Part shown: positions 8,143-15,435 of the stretch, piece after piece
How the letters are laid out: every line of letters starts with the position of its first letter
Position numbering within the stretch: the first letter of the stretch is position 1
Assembly: GCA_024688095.1 (NCBI GenBank)
Contig: JAILEJ010000499.1
Coordinates: forward strand, 1-21,556
Direction of reading: 5' to 3'
From: Butyrivibrio sp.
Lineage (GTDB): Bacteria; Bacillota; Clostridia; Lachnospirales; Lachnospiraceae
DNA length: 21,556 nucleotides
Translations under genes and position numbers: made by a program
Notes under the pieces: generated by a model
What the model was told of the DNA's origin: nothing
Databases searched by the model: none
What the model saw: only the letters and a program-made list of their open reading frames with translations

Positions 8143-8152
8143 GTGGTAAAAT
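8143..8152 (+). promoter_or_regulatory. Candidate extended -10 promoter for trpS
   Basis: The segment reads tgtggtaaaat, with TAAAAT at 8147-8152. A TG one base upstream is approximated by tgg (8144-8146), which gives an extended -10. The best upstream -35-like hexamer, TTGGTT at 8121-8126, is 20 bp away, longer than optimal. An A/T stem (gataaaaaag 8104-8113 with cttttttatatc 8128-8139) lies just upstream and might weakly terminate the HAD gene. No T-box sequence is visible in this 179-bp gap. Confidence 0.4.
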
Positions 8153-8235
8153 ACTTTAGTAATGTATTAAGTTGAAGAATATTTAACGACATACATTATG
8201 AAAGTTTAAATCATCTTTATAGGAGAAGGAAAGTT

Positions 8236-9249
8236 ATGGAAGAAGTAAAAACAGAGCCAAAAAAAAGGATGCTATCAGGTATTCAGCCAAGTGGAGATCT
8301 TCATCTTGGAAACTATCTTGGAGCAATAAAGAACTGGGCTGACAGAGTTAATGATTATGAATGCTATTACTTTATGGCAGATTTACATACAATTACAGTA
8401 AGACAGGAGCCTGCAGACCTTCGTAAGAGATCATTAAATCAGCTTGCACAGTATATTGCATGCGGACTTGATCCTGAGAAGAATGTACTGTTTTTGCAGT
8501 CACATGTACCTGCACATTCTCAGTTATCCTGGGTTCTTAACTGTTATACTATGTTTGGTGAACTTTCACGTATGACACAGTTTAAGGATAAATCTGAGAA
8601 ACACAAAGATAATATCAATGCAGGTCTTTTTACTTATCCTGTTCTTATGGCTGCAGATATACTTCTTTATCAGGCTGATTATGTTCCTGTTGGAGAAGAT
8701 CAGAAGCAGCATGTTGAGATCACAAGAGATATTGCTCAGAGATTTAATAGTATATATGGTGATGTATTTAAGATTCCTGAACCACTTATAGCAAAGGCTG
8801 GGGCAAGAATTTACGGACTTACAACTCCTGGGGACAAGATGTCAAAATCTATTCCTGATGGATGCGTATTTATTATGGATGATCCGGATACAATTGCAAG
8901 AAAGTTTAAGAGAGCTATTACAGATTCAGATACTGAGAACTGTGTTCGTTACGATAAGGAAAATAAGCCTGGTGTAGCCAATCTTATGAATATCTACTCA
9001 ACTCTTACAGGTAAGAGTATGGAAGAGATTGAAAAAGAGTTTGAAGGAATGGGTTATGGTAAGTTTAAGCCTGCAGTTGGTGAGGCTGTTATTGAGACAC
9101 TTCGTCCAATCAGAGAAGAGGCTGACAGACTTATAAAGGATAAGGCTTATCTTGAAAGTGTATATAAAGAAGGAGCTGAGAGAGCTTCTTATGTAGCCAA
9201 TAAAACTCTTAGAAAAGTATATAAAAAGGTGGGTTTTTATCAGCTGTAA
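8236..9249 (+). CDS. trpS: Tryptophanyl-tRNA synthetase
   Basis: A 337-residue class I aminoacyl-tRNA synthetase that charges tRNA-Trp. The TrpRS signature SGIQPSGDLHLGNYLGA places the HIGH-type motif HLGN at residues 23-26, and KMSKS is at 201-205 within PGDKMSKSIPDG. Other family features are the DQKQHVEITRDIAQRFN block and the C-terminal anticodon-binding helices. Length is typical for bacterial TrpRS. The start is well supported by aggagaagg just upstream. The N-terminus has about 10 extra charged residues before the MLSGIQPSG strand. It appears to be a separate transcription unit from the upstream HAD gene. Confidence 0.97.
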   Translation: MEEVKTEPKKRMLSGIQPSGDLHLGNYLGAIKNWADRVNDYECYYFMADLHTITVRQEPADLRKRSLNQLAQYIACGLDPEKNVLFLQSHVPAHSQLSWVLNCYTMFGELSRMTQFKDKSEKHKDNINAGLFTYPVLMAADILLYQADYVPVGEDQKQHVEITRDIAQRFNSIYGDVFKIPEPLIAKAGARIYGLTTPGDKMSKSIPDGCVFIMDDPDTIARKFKRAITDSDTENCVRYDKENKPGVANLMNIYSTLTGKSMEEIEKEFEGMGYGKFKPAVGEAVIETLRPIREEADRLIKDKAYLESVYKEGAERASYVANKTLRKVYKKVGFYQL

Positions 9250-9295
9250 TTTAATTCAGAAATGTTGCAAATAGTACACAAAACTTAAAGTTCTA

Positions 9296-9323
9296 TGGAC
9301 TTAAACCTTTAAAAAGTTATAAA
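9296..9323 (+). promoter_or_regulatory. Candidate promoter for the RpiB-like gene
   Basis: TGGACT (9296-9301) and TATAAA (9318-9323) are separated by 16 bp. The -10 is good and the -35 matches 4 of 6 consensus positions. If used, it gives a leader of about 150 nt containing the hairpins at 9335-9354 and 9366-9409. No terminator is seen after trpS, so readthrough from trpS is an alternative. Confidence 0.4.
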
Positions 9324-9334
9324 ATACTCCATGG

Positions 9335-9409
9335 ATATGATTGATAAATCATATATTAATATTAAAAAATTTCCGAATGTTTAAGCATTAACTTAAGTAT
9401 TGAAATTTT
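9335..9409 (+). other. Structured leader: two hairpins upstream of the RpiB-like gene
   Basis: Hairpin A is atatgat (9335-9341)/atcatat (9348-9354) with a 6-nt loop. Hairpin B is long: aaaatttc (9366-9373) pairs with gaaatttt (9402-9409), and aatgtttaag (9376-9385) pairs with cttaagtatt (9392-9401) through two G-U pairs. B has only a 2-nt bulge and a 6-nt loop. There is no separate T-run. I do not recognise a known riboswitch motif. The base pairing is direct observation; a regulatory role is inference. Confidence 0.45.
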
Positions 9410-9478
9410 GATGTTATATATCAGGATTTAAAATTTGGGGTTCGTGTTTCATAACATTGGGTAAAGATGGAGGTAGAA

Positions 9479-10120
9479 ATGAAGATAGCTTTAATTAATG
9501 AAAACAGTCAGGCAGCAAAGAACAGCATGATTTATAATTCACTTAAGAAGGTTGCTGATTCATATGGATTTGAAGTTTTTAATTATGGTATGTATTCAGC
9601 AGAAGATGAAGCACAGCTTACATATGTACAGAATGGTATTCTTGCAGCTGTTCTTCTTAATTCTGGTGCAGTTGATTATGTAATTACAGGTTGTGGAACA
9701 GGCGAAGGTGCAATGCTTGCACTTAACAGCTTCCCAGGTGTAATTTGTGGTCATGTAGAAGATGCTCTTGATGCATATACATTTGCACAGATAAATGATG
9801 GTAATGCAATTTCAATTCCTTTTGCAAAAGGATTTGGATGGGGTGGAGACCTTAATCTTGAGTATATTTTTGAAAAGTTATTCTGTGAGCCAAGCGGACA
9901 GGGATATCCAAGGGAAAGAGCTGTTCCTGAACAGAGAAATAAGAAGATTCTTGATGAAGTTAAGACTGTTACATATAATACAGATCTTTGTGATATCTTA
10001 AAGAGACTTGATAGAGACCTTGTAAAAGGAGCTTTGTCAGGAGAACATTTCAAGGAATATTTTGAAGCTAATTGCAAGGATGATAAGATTAAGGCATGTG
10101 TTACTGAGATTCTTGCATAA
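9479..10120 (+). CDS. RpiB/LacA/LacB-fold protein, probable sugar-phosphate isomerase family member of unknown substrate
   Basis: A 213-residue protein resembling ribose-5-phosphate isomerase B and LacAB: it opens with the strand MKIALINENS and carries the phosphate-binding CGTGEGAMLALNSFPGV loop (C72 onward), followed by AQINDGNAISIPFAKGFG. Aligned by eye with E. coli RpiB, the active-site Asp-His pair is replaced by E8-N9, and the ring-opening His of the HND motif is I105, while the catalytic Cys is kept. The C-terminal 75 residues (about 138-213) extend beyond the roughly 150-residue RpiB domain. Its substrate is therefore uncertain. ATG at 9479 was chosen over 9467 because ggagg at 9469-9473 is the ribosome binding site. 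It is monocistronic, ending in a strong terminator. Confidence 0.75.
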   Translation: MKIALINENSQAAKNSMIYNSLKKVADSYGFEVFNYGMYSAEDEAQLTYVQNGILAAVLLNSGAVDYVITGCGTGEGAMLALNSFPGVICGHVEDALDAYTFAQINDGNAISIPFAKGFGWGGDLNLEYIFEKLFCEPSGQGYPRERAVPEQRNKKILDEVKTVTYNTDLCDILKRLDRDLVKGALSGEHFKEYFEANCKDDKIKACVTEILA

Positions 10121-10210
10121 TTGAATGTGATTTTTTACTTTATATAATCAAAGGATTAAAAAACTTAGTTTATATATAAGCAGACCACAATAATAATTTT
10201 TAATAAGGCA

Positions 10211-10263
10211 GGATATAAATAGTGTTTTGGAAACTTTTACAAAATACTGTTTATATCCTTTTT
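10211..10263 (+). terminator. Strong intrinsic terminator after the RpiB-like gene
   Basis: Positions 10211-10229 pair with 10240-10258 over all 19 positions, two of them G-U, around a 10-nt loop, followed by TTTTT (10259-10263). The stem is unusually long for this genome's terminators (compare about 8-17 bp for the others here). It starts about 90 nt after the stop codon. Confidence 0.88.
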
Positions 10264-10359
10264 AAATGTGACAAAAATAAATAAATTTTATATTATCTGT
10301 AATATAAGAGATAAATTGAAAATAATAAGGGAATTAATGATTAAAACTTTGTTAATTGC

Positions 10360-10388
10360 TTGTCAGAGCTTGAATAGTCATATATAAT
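10360..10388 (+). promoter_or_regulatory. Promoter for gpmI
   Basis: TTGTCA (10360-10365) and a perfect TATAAT (10383-10388) are separated by exactly 17 bp. The predicted start is near 10395, 67 nt before the gpmI ATG. It is downstream of the strong terminator at 10211-10263, so gpmI is independently transcribed. Confidence 0.8.
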
Positions 10389-10461
10389 AAGCCTTGTCGA
10401 AATAATAATTTGTTATTTAAATTAGCTTTTATAGCTTTGGAAATAATAGGAGGAATTAATA

Positions 10462-12009
10462 ATGAGAGGTAGTAAACCAACAGTATTACTTATCCTTGAT
10501 GGATATGGAATAAATGATAATCCAGAAGGAAATGCAATTGCTATGGCTAATACACCTGTAATGGACAGACTTATGAAGGAATGTCCATTTGTAAGAGGTA
10601 ATGCAAGTGGCCTTGCAGTTGGTCTTCCAGATGGACAGATGGGTAACTCAGAAGTAGGTCATATGAATATGGGCGCTGGACGTATTGTTTACCAGGAGCT
10701 TACAAGAGTTACAAAGGCTATTGAAGATGGTGATTTCTTTACAAATGAAGGACTTATGGCAGCAGTTAATAACTGCAAGGAGCATGATTCAGCTCTTCAT
10801 ATGTTTGGGCTTCTTTCAGATGGTGGTGTTCACAGTCACATTACACACCTTTATGGACTTCTGGAACTTGCAAAGAGAAATGGTCTTTCAAAGGTTTATG
10901 TACATTGCTTCCTTGATGGCCGTGATACACCTCCAAAGAGTGGTATAAACTATGTTGATCAGCTTGAAGCTAAGATGAAAGAAATCGGAGTTGGTGAGAT
11001 TGGTGTTATTTCTGGTCGTTATTATGCAATGGACAGAGATAATAACTATGACAGAGTTGTTAGAGCTTATGATGCACTTACAAAGGGAGAAGGTATAACA
11101 GCTTCTTCAGCTCATGAAGCAGTTCAGCAGTCTTATGATAAGGAAGAAAATGATGAATTTGTACAGCCAACAGTTGTTATGAAGGATGGACAGCCTGTAA
11201 CAACAATCAAAGATGGTGATTCAGTTATCTTCTTTAACTTCAGACCTGACAGAGCAAGAGAAATTACACACTGCTTCTGTGATAATGATTTTGATAAATT
11301 TGACAGAGGTGCTAGAAAAGATATCAAATTTGTATGTTTCACAGATTATGATCCACTTATCCCAAATAAGGAAATCGCATTTAAGAAGGTACAGCTTACA
11401 AATACATTTGGAGAATGGCTTGCAAATAAGGGACTTAAACAGGCTCGTATTGCTGAGACAGAGAAGTATGCACATGTTACTTTCTTTTTCAATGGTGGTG
11501 TAGAGAATCCTAATGAAGGTGAAGACAGAATTCTTGTTAACAGCCCTAAGGATGTAGCAACTTATGATCTTAAACCTGAAATGAGTGCTCCTGAAGTATG
11601 CGAGAAGATTCTTGGAGCTATCAATTCTCAGAAATATGATGTTGTTGTAGCTAACTTTGCAAACCCTGATATGGTAGGTCATACAGGTGTTATTCCTGCT
11701 GCTGTAAAGGCAGTTGAATATGTTGACAGTTGTGTTGGAAAGATTGTAGATGCAGTTGTAGAGCATAATGGTACTATGTTTATCTGTGCTGATCACGGTA
11801 ATGCTGATCAGATGATCGATTATGTGACAGGCCAGCCTCATACAGCACATACAACAAATCCTGTTCCATTTATCCTTGTTAATTATGATAAGGACTATAC
11901 ACTTAAGGAAGGTGGATGTCTTGCTGATATCGTACCTACTCTTATTGAGTGTATGGGTGAAGAGAAGCCTGCTGAAATGTCAGGACAGTCACTTCTTATT
12001 AAAAAGTAA
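10462..12009 (+). CDS. gpmI: 2,3-bisphosphoglycerate-independent phosphoglycerate mutase
   Basis: A 515-residue iPGM, normal length, which interconverts 3- and 2-phosphoglycerate in glycolysis using two Mn ions. The N-terminal LLILDGYG provides metal ligand D13. QMGNSEVGHMNMGAGR contains the phosphorylated Ser, S63. HCFLDGRDTPP and the C-terminal ICADHGNADQM (metal-binding Asp/His) and HTAHTTNPVPF complete the alkaline-phosphatase-like site. aggaggaatt immediately precedes the ATG. The codon pattern is regular, as expected for a highly expressed glycolytic gene. It has its own promoter and terminator, so it is a one-gene unit. Confidence 0.98.
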   Translation: MRGSKPTVLLILDGYGINDNPEGNAIAMANTPVMDRLMKECPFVRGNASGLAVGLPDGQMGNSEVGHMNMGAGRIVYQELTRVTKAIEDGDFFTNEGLMAAVNNCKEHDSALHMFGLLSDGGVHSHITHLYGLLELAKRNGLSKVYVHCFLDGRDTPPKSGINYVDQLEAKMKEIGVGEIGVISGRYYAMDRDNNYDRVVRAYDALTKGEGITASSAHEAVQQSYDKEENDEFVQPTVVMKDGQPVTTIKDGDSVIFFNFRPDRAREITHCFCDNDFDKFDRGARKDIKFVCFTDYDPLIPNKEIAFKKVQLTNTFGEWLANKGLKQARIAETEKYAHVTFFFNGGVENPNEGEDRILVNSPKDVATYDLKPEMSAPEVCEKILGAINSQKYDVVVANFANPDMVGHTGVIPAAVKAVEYVDSCVGKIVDAVVEHNGTMFICADHGNADQMIDYVTGQPHTAHTTNPVPFILVNYDKDYTLKEGGCLADIVPTLIECMGEEKPAEMSGQSLLIKK

Positions 12010-12033
12010 TATTTAATATTATTAAGCAATCTT

Positions 12034-12077
12034 AAAGAGTATATAGCTTTATTATCAAAAGCTATATACTCTTTTTT
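12034..12077 (+). terminator. Intrinsic terminator of gpmI
   Basis: A perfect 17-bp stem, aaagagtatatagcttt (12034-12050) with aaagctatatactcttt (12058-12074), has a 7-nt loop and runs directly into further T residues. The arms end in A and T runs, so it could also work on the opposite strand, but there is no gene on that strand to end. Confidence 0.9.
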
Positions 12078-12135
12078 AAGTTATAATTTTTTAATAACTA
12101 CTTATCTGCATTAAATAGTATAGTTTGGGATTTTA

Positions 12136-12144
12136 TGATAAAAT
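12136..12144 (+). promoter_or_regulatory. Candidate extended -10 promoter for the histidine kinase
   Basis: TGATAAAAT reads as TG-n-TAAAAT, an extended -10 element, 68 bp before the kinase ATG and downstream of the gpmI terminator. No good -35 is seen at normal spacing. The alternative -10 TATGAT (12134-12139) overlaps it. Confidence 0.35.
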
Positions 12145-12212
12145 TAAATATGAAATATTGTACATTTTTGTCTTGATCAGATTGACTTACTTTATTTTGA
12201 GGGGTTAATTAT

Positions 12213-14936
12213 ATGGGTAAAAAAATCTTAAGACTGATTGTAGGTGGCTTTGTATTTATTTTTTTCCTGGCAGTAATTGTATTTACAAGCTTAAATCACT
12301 ATATGGATAAGCAGACAGAAAAAGATGTCAGAAAGATTGCAAATGTCCACTTGCTTGGAATGGCAAATGAAGAAATAAATAGATTTGAGGCTGTTAAGGA
12401 TATTAGATATACACAGGTTGAATCTATGATTGAAGTTGTCGAGAAAGATTATTCTGAAGCTGGAGCTGATGAGGTTGCTGATATATTAAGGAATGCAGCT
12501 GATTTTCAGGATCTGTCGAATTGTTCACTTATTTCTGAGTCAGGAAATGTCAGCAAAATTTATGGTTATGAAATCAGAGAATTTGGCGATATAGATTATC
12601 TTATGGAGAACGTGCTCGAAGGTAAAAGGGTAGTAACGGGAGCATGGACAGCAAATGAACAGGTAATCATTTATGCGTATCCTTTTGAAGCTGAAATGGA
12701 TACCGGAGAGAAAAGCGTGGCACTTTTGTGGTGCAAACCTATGACTTCATTTGTTGGAATGATGAACCTTATTGATGAAGACTCTTTGGTGGAGTTTTAT
12801 CTTATAAGGCATAATGGTACTTATCTTGTAGATGAGGCAGAATATGATGAAGATACCTATTTTGATAAAATCCTTAATCATTCTACTCCAACAGATATGA
12901 CAGCTGAGCAAGCAGTAGAAAAACTGATTTCTGCCATAGAAAATGGCGAAGAATTTTCAATGGACACAAACTATTCTGATGAAGCAAATGACATTAATGA
13001 AAGAAGAAGTGTATATGCAGCACCTCTTGATGACAGTAACTGGTATCTTGTTTCTATAATTCCATATGGTGTACTGGATATGACAATACAGGAAATGGGA
13101 AGCGCAAGAAACAGAGGAATGTTTATTGCTATATCAATAGTTACCGTTGCTATACTTGGCGTATTTTTATTATACATGAGAATGACAAGGCTGCAGATTC
13201 ACGAACTTGAAGCTCAGAAGCGAAAGGCAGAGGAAGCTACTGAGGAAGCGCAGGCATCTCAGGAGGAGGCTATAGAGGCCAAAAATAAAGCGGAAGATGC
13301 AATGATGGAAGCAGAGGCTGCCAGTGAAGAGGCGGTAAAGGCAAGACAGGAAGCAGAGGCAGCGAGAGAAGAAGCTGAATATGCTAATAAGGCTAAGAGC
13401 GAATTTCTTTCAAATATGAGTCATGATATCAGAACTCCTATGAATGCCATTGTTGGTATGACAGCTATTGCAACAGAACATATAGATGATAAGGCCAGAG
13501 TCGAAGACTGTCTTAGAAAAATCACGCTATCAGGTAAGCATTTGCTTGGCCTAATAAATGACGTTCTTGATATGTCAAAGATTGAAAGTGGTAAGATGAC
13601 ACTAAATATGGAAGCTCTTTCTCTTCGAGAGACTATGGAGACCATGTGTGATATTATAAGACCTCAGATTAAATCAGGTGGCCTTAATTTTGATATTTTT
13701 ATAAGCAATATTATATCTGAAAAGGTTTATTGTGATGGAGTAAGACTTAATCAGGTACTTTTAAATTTTCTTAGTAATGCTGTTAAATTTACTCCTGAGG
13801 GAGGAACAGTTTCCATCAGTTTATATCAGGAAGAATCTGATAAGGGAGATAAGTTTGTAAAAACTCATCTTATTGTAAAAGATACTGGAATGGGAATGTC
13901 TGAAGAATTTATTTCAAAGATATTTACCGCATTTGAAAGAGAAGATAACAGACGTGTTCATAAAACTCAGGGAACCGGTCTTGGAATGGCAATTACTAAG
14001 TATATTGTGGATGCAATGCAGGGAACTATTGATGTTGATTCCAAGGCAGGAGTTGGATCAAGTTTCCATGTAATACTTGATCTTGAACGGGTGACTGAGA
14101 AAAATGAAGTAATGAAACTTCCGGAATGGAAGATACTTGTAGTAGATGATAATGAGGATCTTTGTAAAACAGCTGAGTTGTCACTTGCAGAATTAGGTGC
14201 AAAACCAGAAACGTGTCTTGATGGTAAGACTGCAATAAAAAAGGCTATAGAAGCACACGAGAAGGGTGAAGATTACTATCTGATTCTTATTGATTATAAG
14301 ATGGATGAAATGAATGGTATAGAAACTGCCAGAAAGATACGTGAAGCACTTGGCGATGCACTTCCAATAAGCCTTATTTCTGCATATGACTGGACAGAGA
14401 TTGAACATGATGCAACTGAAGCTGGAATAAATGGATTTATACCAAAGCCTCTATTTAAATCAACGTTATATCATGAGCTTAAGAAATATGTTAATATCGT
14501 AGCTTCAGATGAAGATACATCAAATATCAATGATGAAAATTCAATTGATATTACAGGGCTTAAGATTCTACTTGCTGAAGATAATGATATTAATGCTGAA
14601 ATTGCAACAATGATACTTACGGAAAGTGGTGTAAGTGTAGATCATGCAGAAGATGGCAGAATTGCAACTGAAATATTCAGACAATCTGAAGAAGGTTATT
14701 ATGATGCTATTTTAATGGATCTTAGAATGCCTCATATGAATGGATTTGAAGCTACTGAAGTTATAAGGAATATGAAACGCTCTGATGCGAATACTATCCC
14801 TATTATAGCAATGACGGCAGATGCTTTTGCAGATGATGCCAAGAAATGTTTAGAGGCTGGTATGAATGCACATCTTCCCAAGCCTATTGATGTTGAGCTT
14901 TTGAAAAAGACGCTTGCTAAATATACGCATATATAA
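12213..14936 (+). CDS. Membrane-bound hybrid sensor histidine kinase with two receiver domains
   Basis: A 907-residue kinase. TM1 covers about residues 7-27. An extracytoplasmic sensor of about 275 residues, probably Cache/PAS-like, lies between TM1 and TM2 (about 303-322). An A/E/K-rich coiled coil (326-393) leads to the HisKA box FLSNMSHDIRTPMNAI with phospho-acceptor H404. The HATPase domain shows the N-box (N518, N522), DTGMGM (557-562) and TGLGMA (588-593). Receiver 1 (about 639-760) has D645/D646, acceptor D694, S723 and K745. Receiver 2 (about 783-905) has E789/D790, acceptor D836, T868 and K890. Both receivers look intact. There is no HPt domain in the protein and no response regulator next to it, so phosphate must pass to an unlinked partner or the receivers act locally. 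The ligand is unknown. A terminator lies on each side. Confidence 0.92.
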   Translation: MGKKILRLIVGGFVFIFFLAVIVFTSLNHYMDKQTEKDVRKIANVHLLGMANEEINRFEAVKDIRYTQVESMIEVVEKDYSEAGADEVADILRNAADFQDLSNCSLISESGNVSKIYGYEIREFGDIDYLMENVLEGKRVVTGAWTANEQVIIYAYPFEAEMDTGEKSVALLWCKPMTSFVGMMNLIDEDSLVEFYLIRHNGTYLVDEAEYDEDTYFDKILNHSTPTDMTAEQAVEKLISAIENGEEFSMDTNYSDEANDINERRSVYAAPLDDSNWYLVSIIPYGVLDMTIQEMGSARNRGMFIAISIVTVAILGVFLLYMRMTRLQIHELEAQKRKAEEATEEAQASQEEAIEAKNKAEDAMMEAEAASEEAVKARQEAEAAREEAEYANKAKSEFLSNMSHDIRTPMNAIVGMTAIATEHIDDKARVEDCLRKITLSGKHLLGLINDVLDMSKIESGKMTLNMEALSLRETMETMCDIIRPQIKSGGLNFDIFISNIISEKVYCDGVRLNQVLLNFLSNAVKFTPEGGTVSISLYQEESDKGDKFVKTHLIVKDTGMGMSEEFISKIFTAFEREDNRRVHKTQGTGLGMAITKYIVDAMQGTIDVDSKAGVGSSFHVILDLERVTEKNEVMKLPEWKILVVDDNEDLCKTAELSLAELGAKPETCLDGKTAIKKAIEAHEKGEDYYLILIDYKMDEMNGIETARKIREALGDALPISLISAYDWTEIEHDATEAGINGFIPKPLFKSTLYHELKKYVNIVASDEDTSNINDENSIDITGLKILLAEDNDINAEIATMILTESGVSVDHAEDGRIATEIFRQSEEGYYDAILMDLRMPHMNGFEATEVIRNMKRSDANTIPIIAMTADAFADDAKKCLEAGMNAHLPKPIDVELLKKTLAKYTHI

Positions 14937-15033
14937 AGATTCAGATCATCGACTTAGTTGTAAATCAGGAAATGTATATATGTAAATGACGCTAAAACAA
15001 TTTACTTGCACAAAATTTAATATTAAAAATAAT

Positions 15034-15088
15034 GCATAAGTGCCATATTTATTGAAAATGCTCTAAATATGGCACATATGCTTATTTT
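15034..15088 (+). terminator. Probable terminator of the histidine kinase gene
   Basis: An exact 12-bp stem gtgccatattta (15040-15051)/taaatatggcac (15064-15075) has a 12-nt loop. It extends outward after one A/A mismatch by five more pairs (gcata 15034-15038 with tatgc 15077-15081). The T-tract is imperfect (cttatttt). It lies 97 nt after the kinase stop. Confidence 0.65.
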
Positions 15089-15172
15089 AAGGCATTTTAT
15101 GATTGGATCACATGAAAATAATATATGCAGTATTATGCATAATTAGTCAGAAAATATACAAAAAACGCTGTT

Positions 15173-15193
15173 TTGTCCGCAATACACGGACAA
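15173..15193. promoter_or_regulatory. Operator-like dyad upstream of opp promoter P1
   Basis: TTGTCCG (15173-15179) and CGGACAA (15187-15193) are perfect 7-bp arms separated by 7 bp. The right arm ends 14 bp before the -35 of P1. It stands out as G+C-rich against its background. Size and position suit a dimeric regulator, activator or repressor. The regulator family is not recognised. Confidence 0.45.
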
Positions 15194-15207
15194 TGGTTTG
15201 CTATATC

Positions 15208-15236
15208 TTGACAATGTTATATAATACAGATAAAAT
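15208..15236 (+). promoter_or_regulatory. Promoter P1 of the opp leader
   Basis: TTGACA (15208-15213) and TAAAAT (15231-15236) are separated by exactly 17 bp. A second possible pair, TTTGCT (15197-15202) and TATAAT (15220-15225), also with 17 bp, overlaps it. It is about 345 bp from oppB, and transcripts would run through P2 and the leader terminator. Confidence 0.65.
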
Positions 15237-15400
15237 ATTGACTATAAAGTGATTTTATACAATTTATTTGCACATTTTGAAATTGATTAAATATTCATTT
15301 GATGTAAATTAATGTCGAGAATTGATATTTTTTATGCACTAAGCAATTAAAACATGCATAAATATTCCTAAAAATGCCTTAAAACGCGCATTTGGCAGTA

Positions 15401-15429
15401 TTGACACGCTTTGTTTGTGTGTATAAAAT
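15401..15429 (+). promoter_or_regulatory. Promoter P2 of the opp leader
   Basis: TTGACA (15401-15406) and TAAAAT (15424-15429) are separated by exactly 17 bp. Both hexamers and the spacer length are the same as in P1. The predicted start is near 15436, about 145 nt from oppB and 47 nt from the terminator stem. Confidence 0.75.
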
Positions 15430-15435
15430 ATGAAA

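Larger units (their letters stand above)
10121..10461. other. 341-bp intergenic region: terminator, AT-rich spacer, gpmI promoter
   Basis: The first part carries the terminator of the RpiB-like gene (10211-10263). The middle (about 10264-10350) is very AT-rich with no feature I can support. The last part holds the gpmI promoter (10360-10388) and its leader of about 67 nt. No small gene with a plausible start and ribosome binding site was found. Confidence 0.7.
15085..15384. repeat. Long-range 14-bp inverted repeat bounding 300 bp
   Basis: TTTTAAGGCATTTT at 15085-15098 is the exact reverse complement of AAAATGCCTTAAAA at 15371-15384. Similarity continues weakly on the outer side: reading outward, the right arm continues with gcattt at 15388-15393, and the left arm, reverse-complemented, with gcatat. 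The enclosed DNA holds promoter P1 and the 15173-15193 dyad. It could be a degenerate MITE-like insertion, or paired operator sites allowing DNA looping. Confidence 0.4.

Noticed and set aside
8057..8235. Possible T-box or tryptophan-responsive leader before trpS
   Set aside because: No T-box consensus, specifier stem-loop or attenuator-like terminator is visible in this gap.
11221..11850. A 209-codon minus-strand open frame inside gpmI
   Set aside because: It is antisense to a well-defined gene, has no ribosome binding site, and its composition (rich in Ile, Ser, Cys, Tyr, Asn) is what the reverse complement of this codon usage produces.
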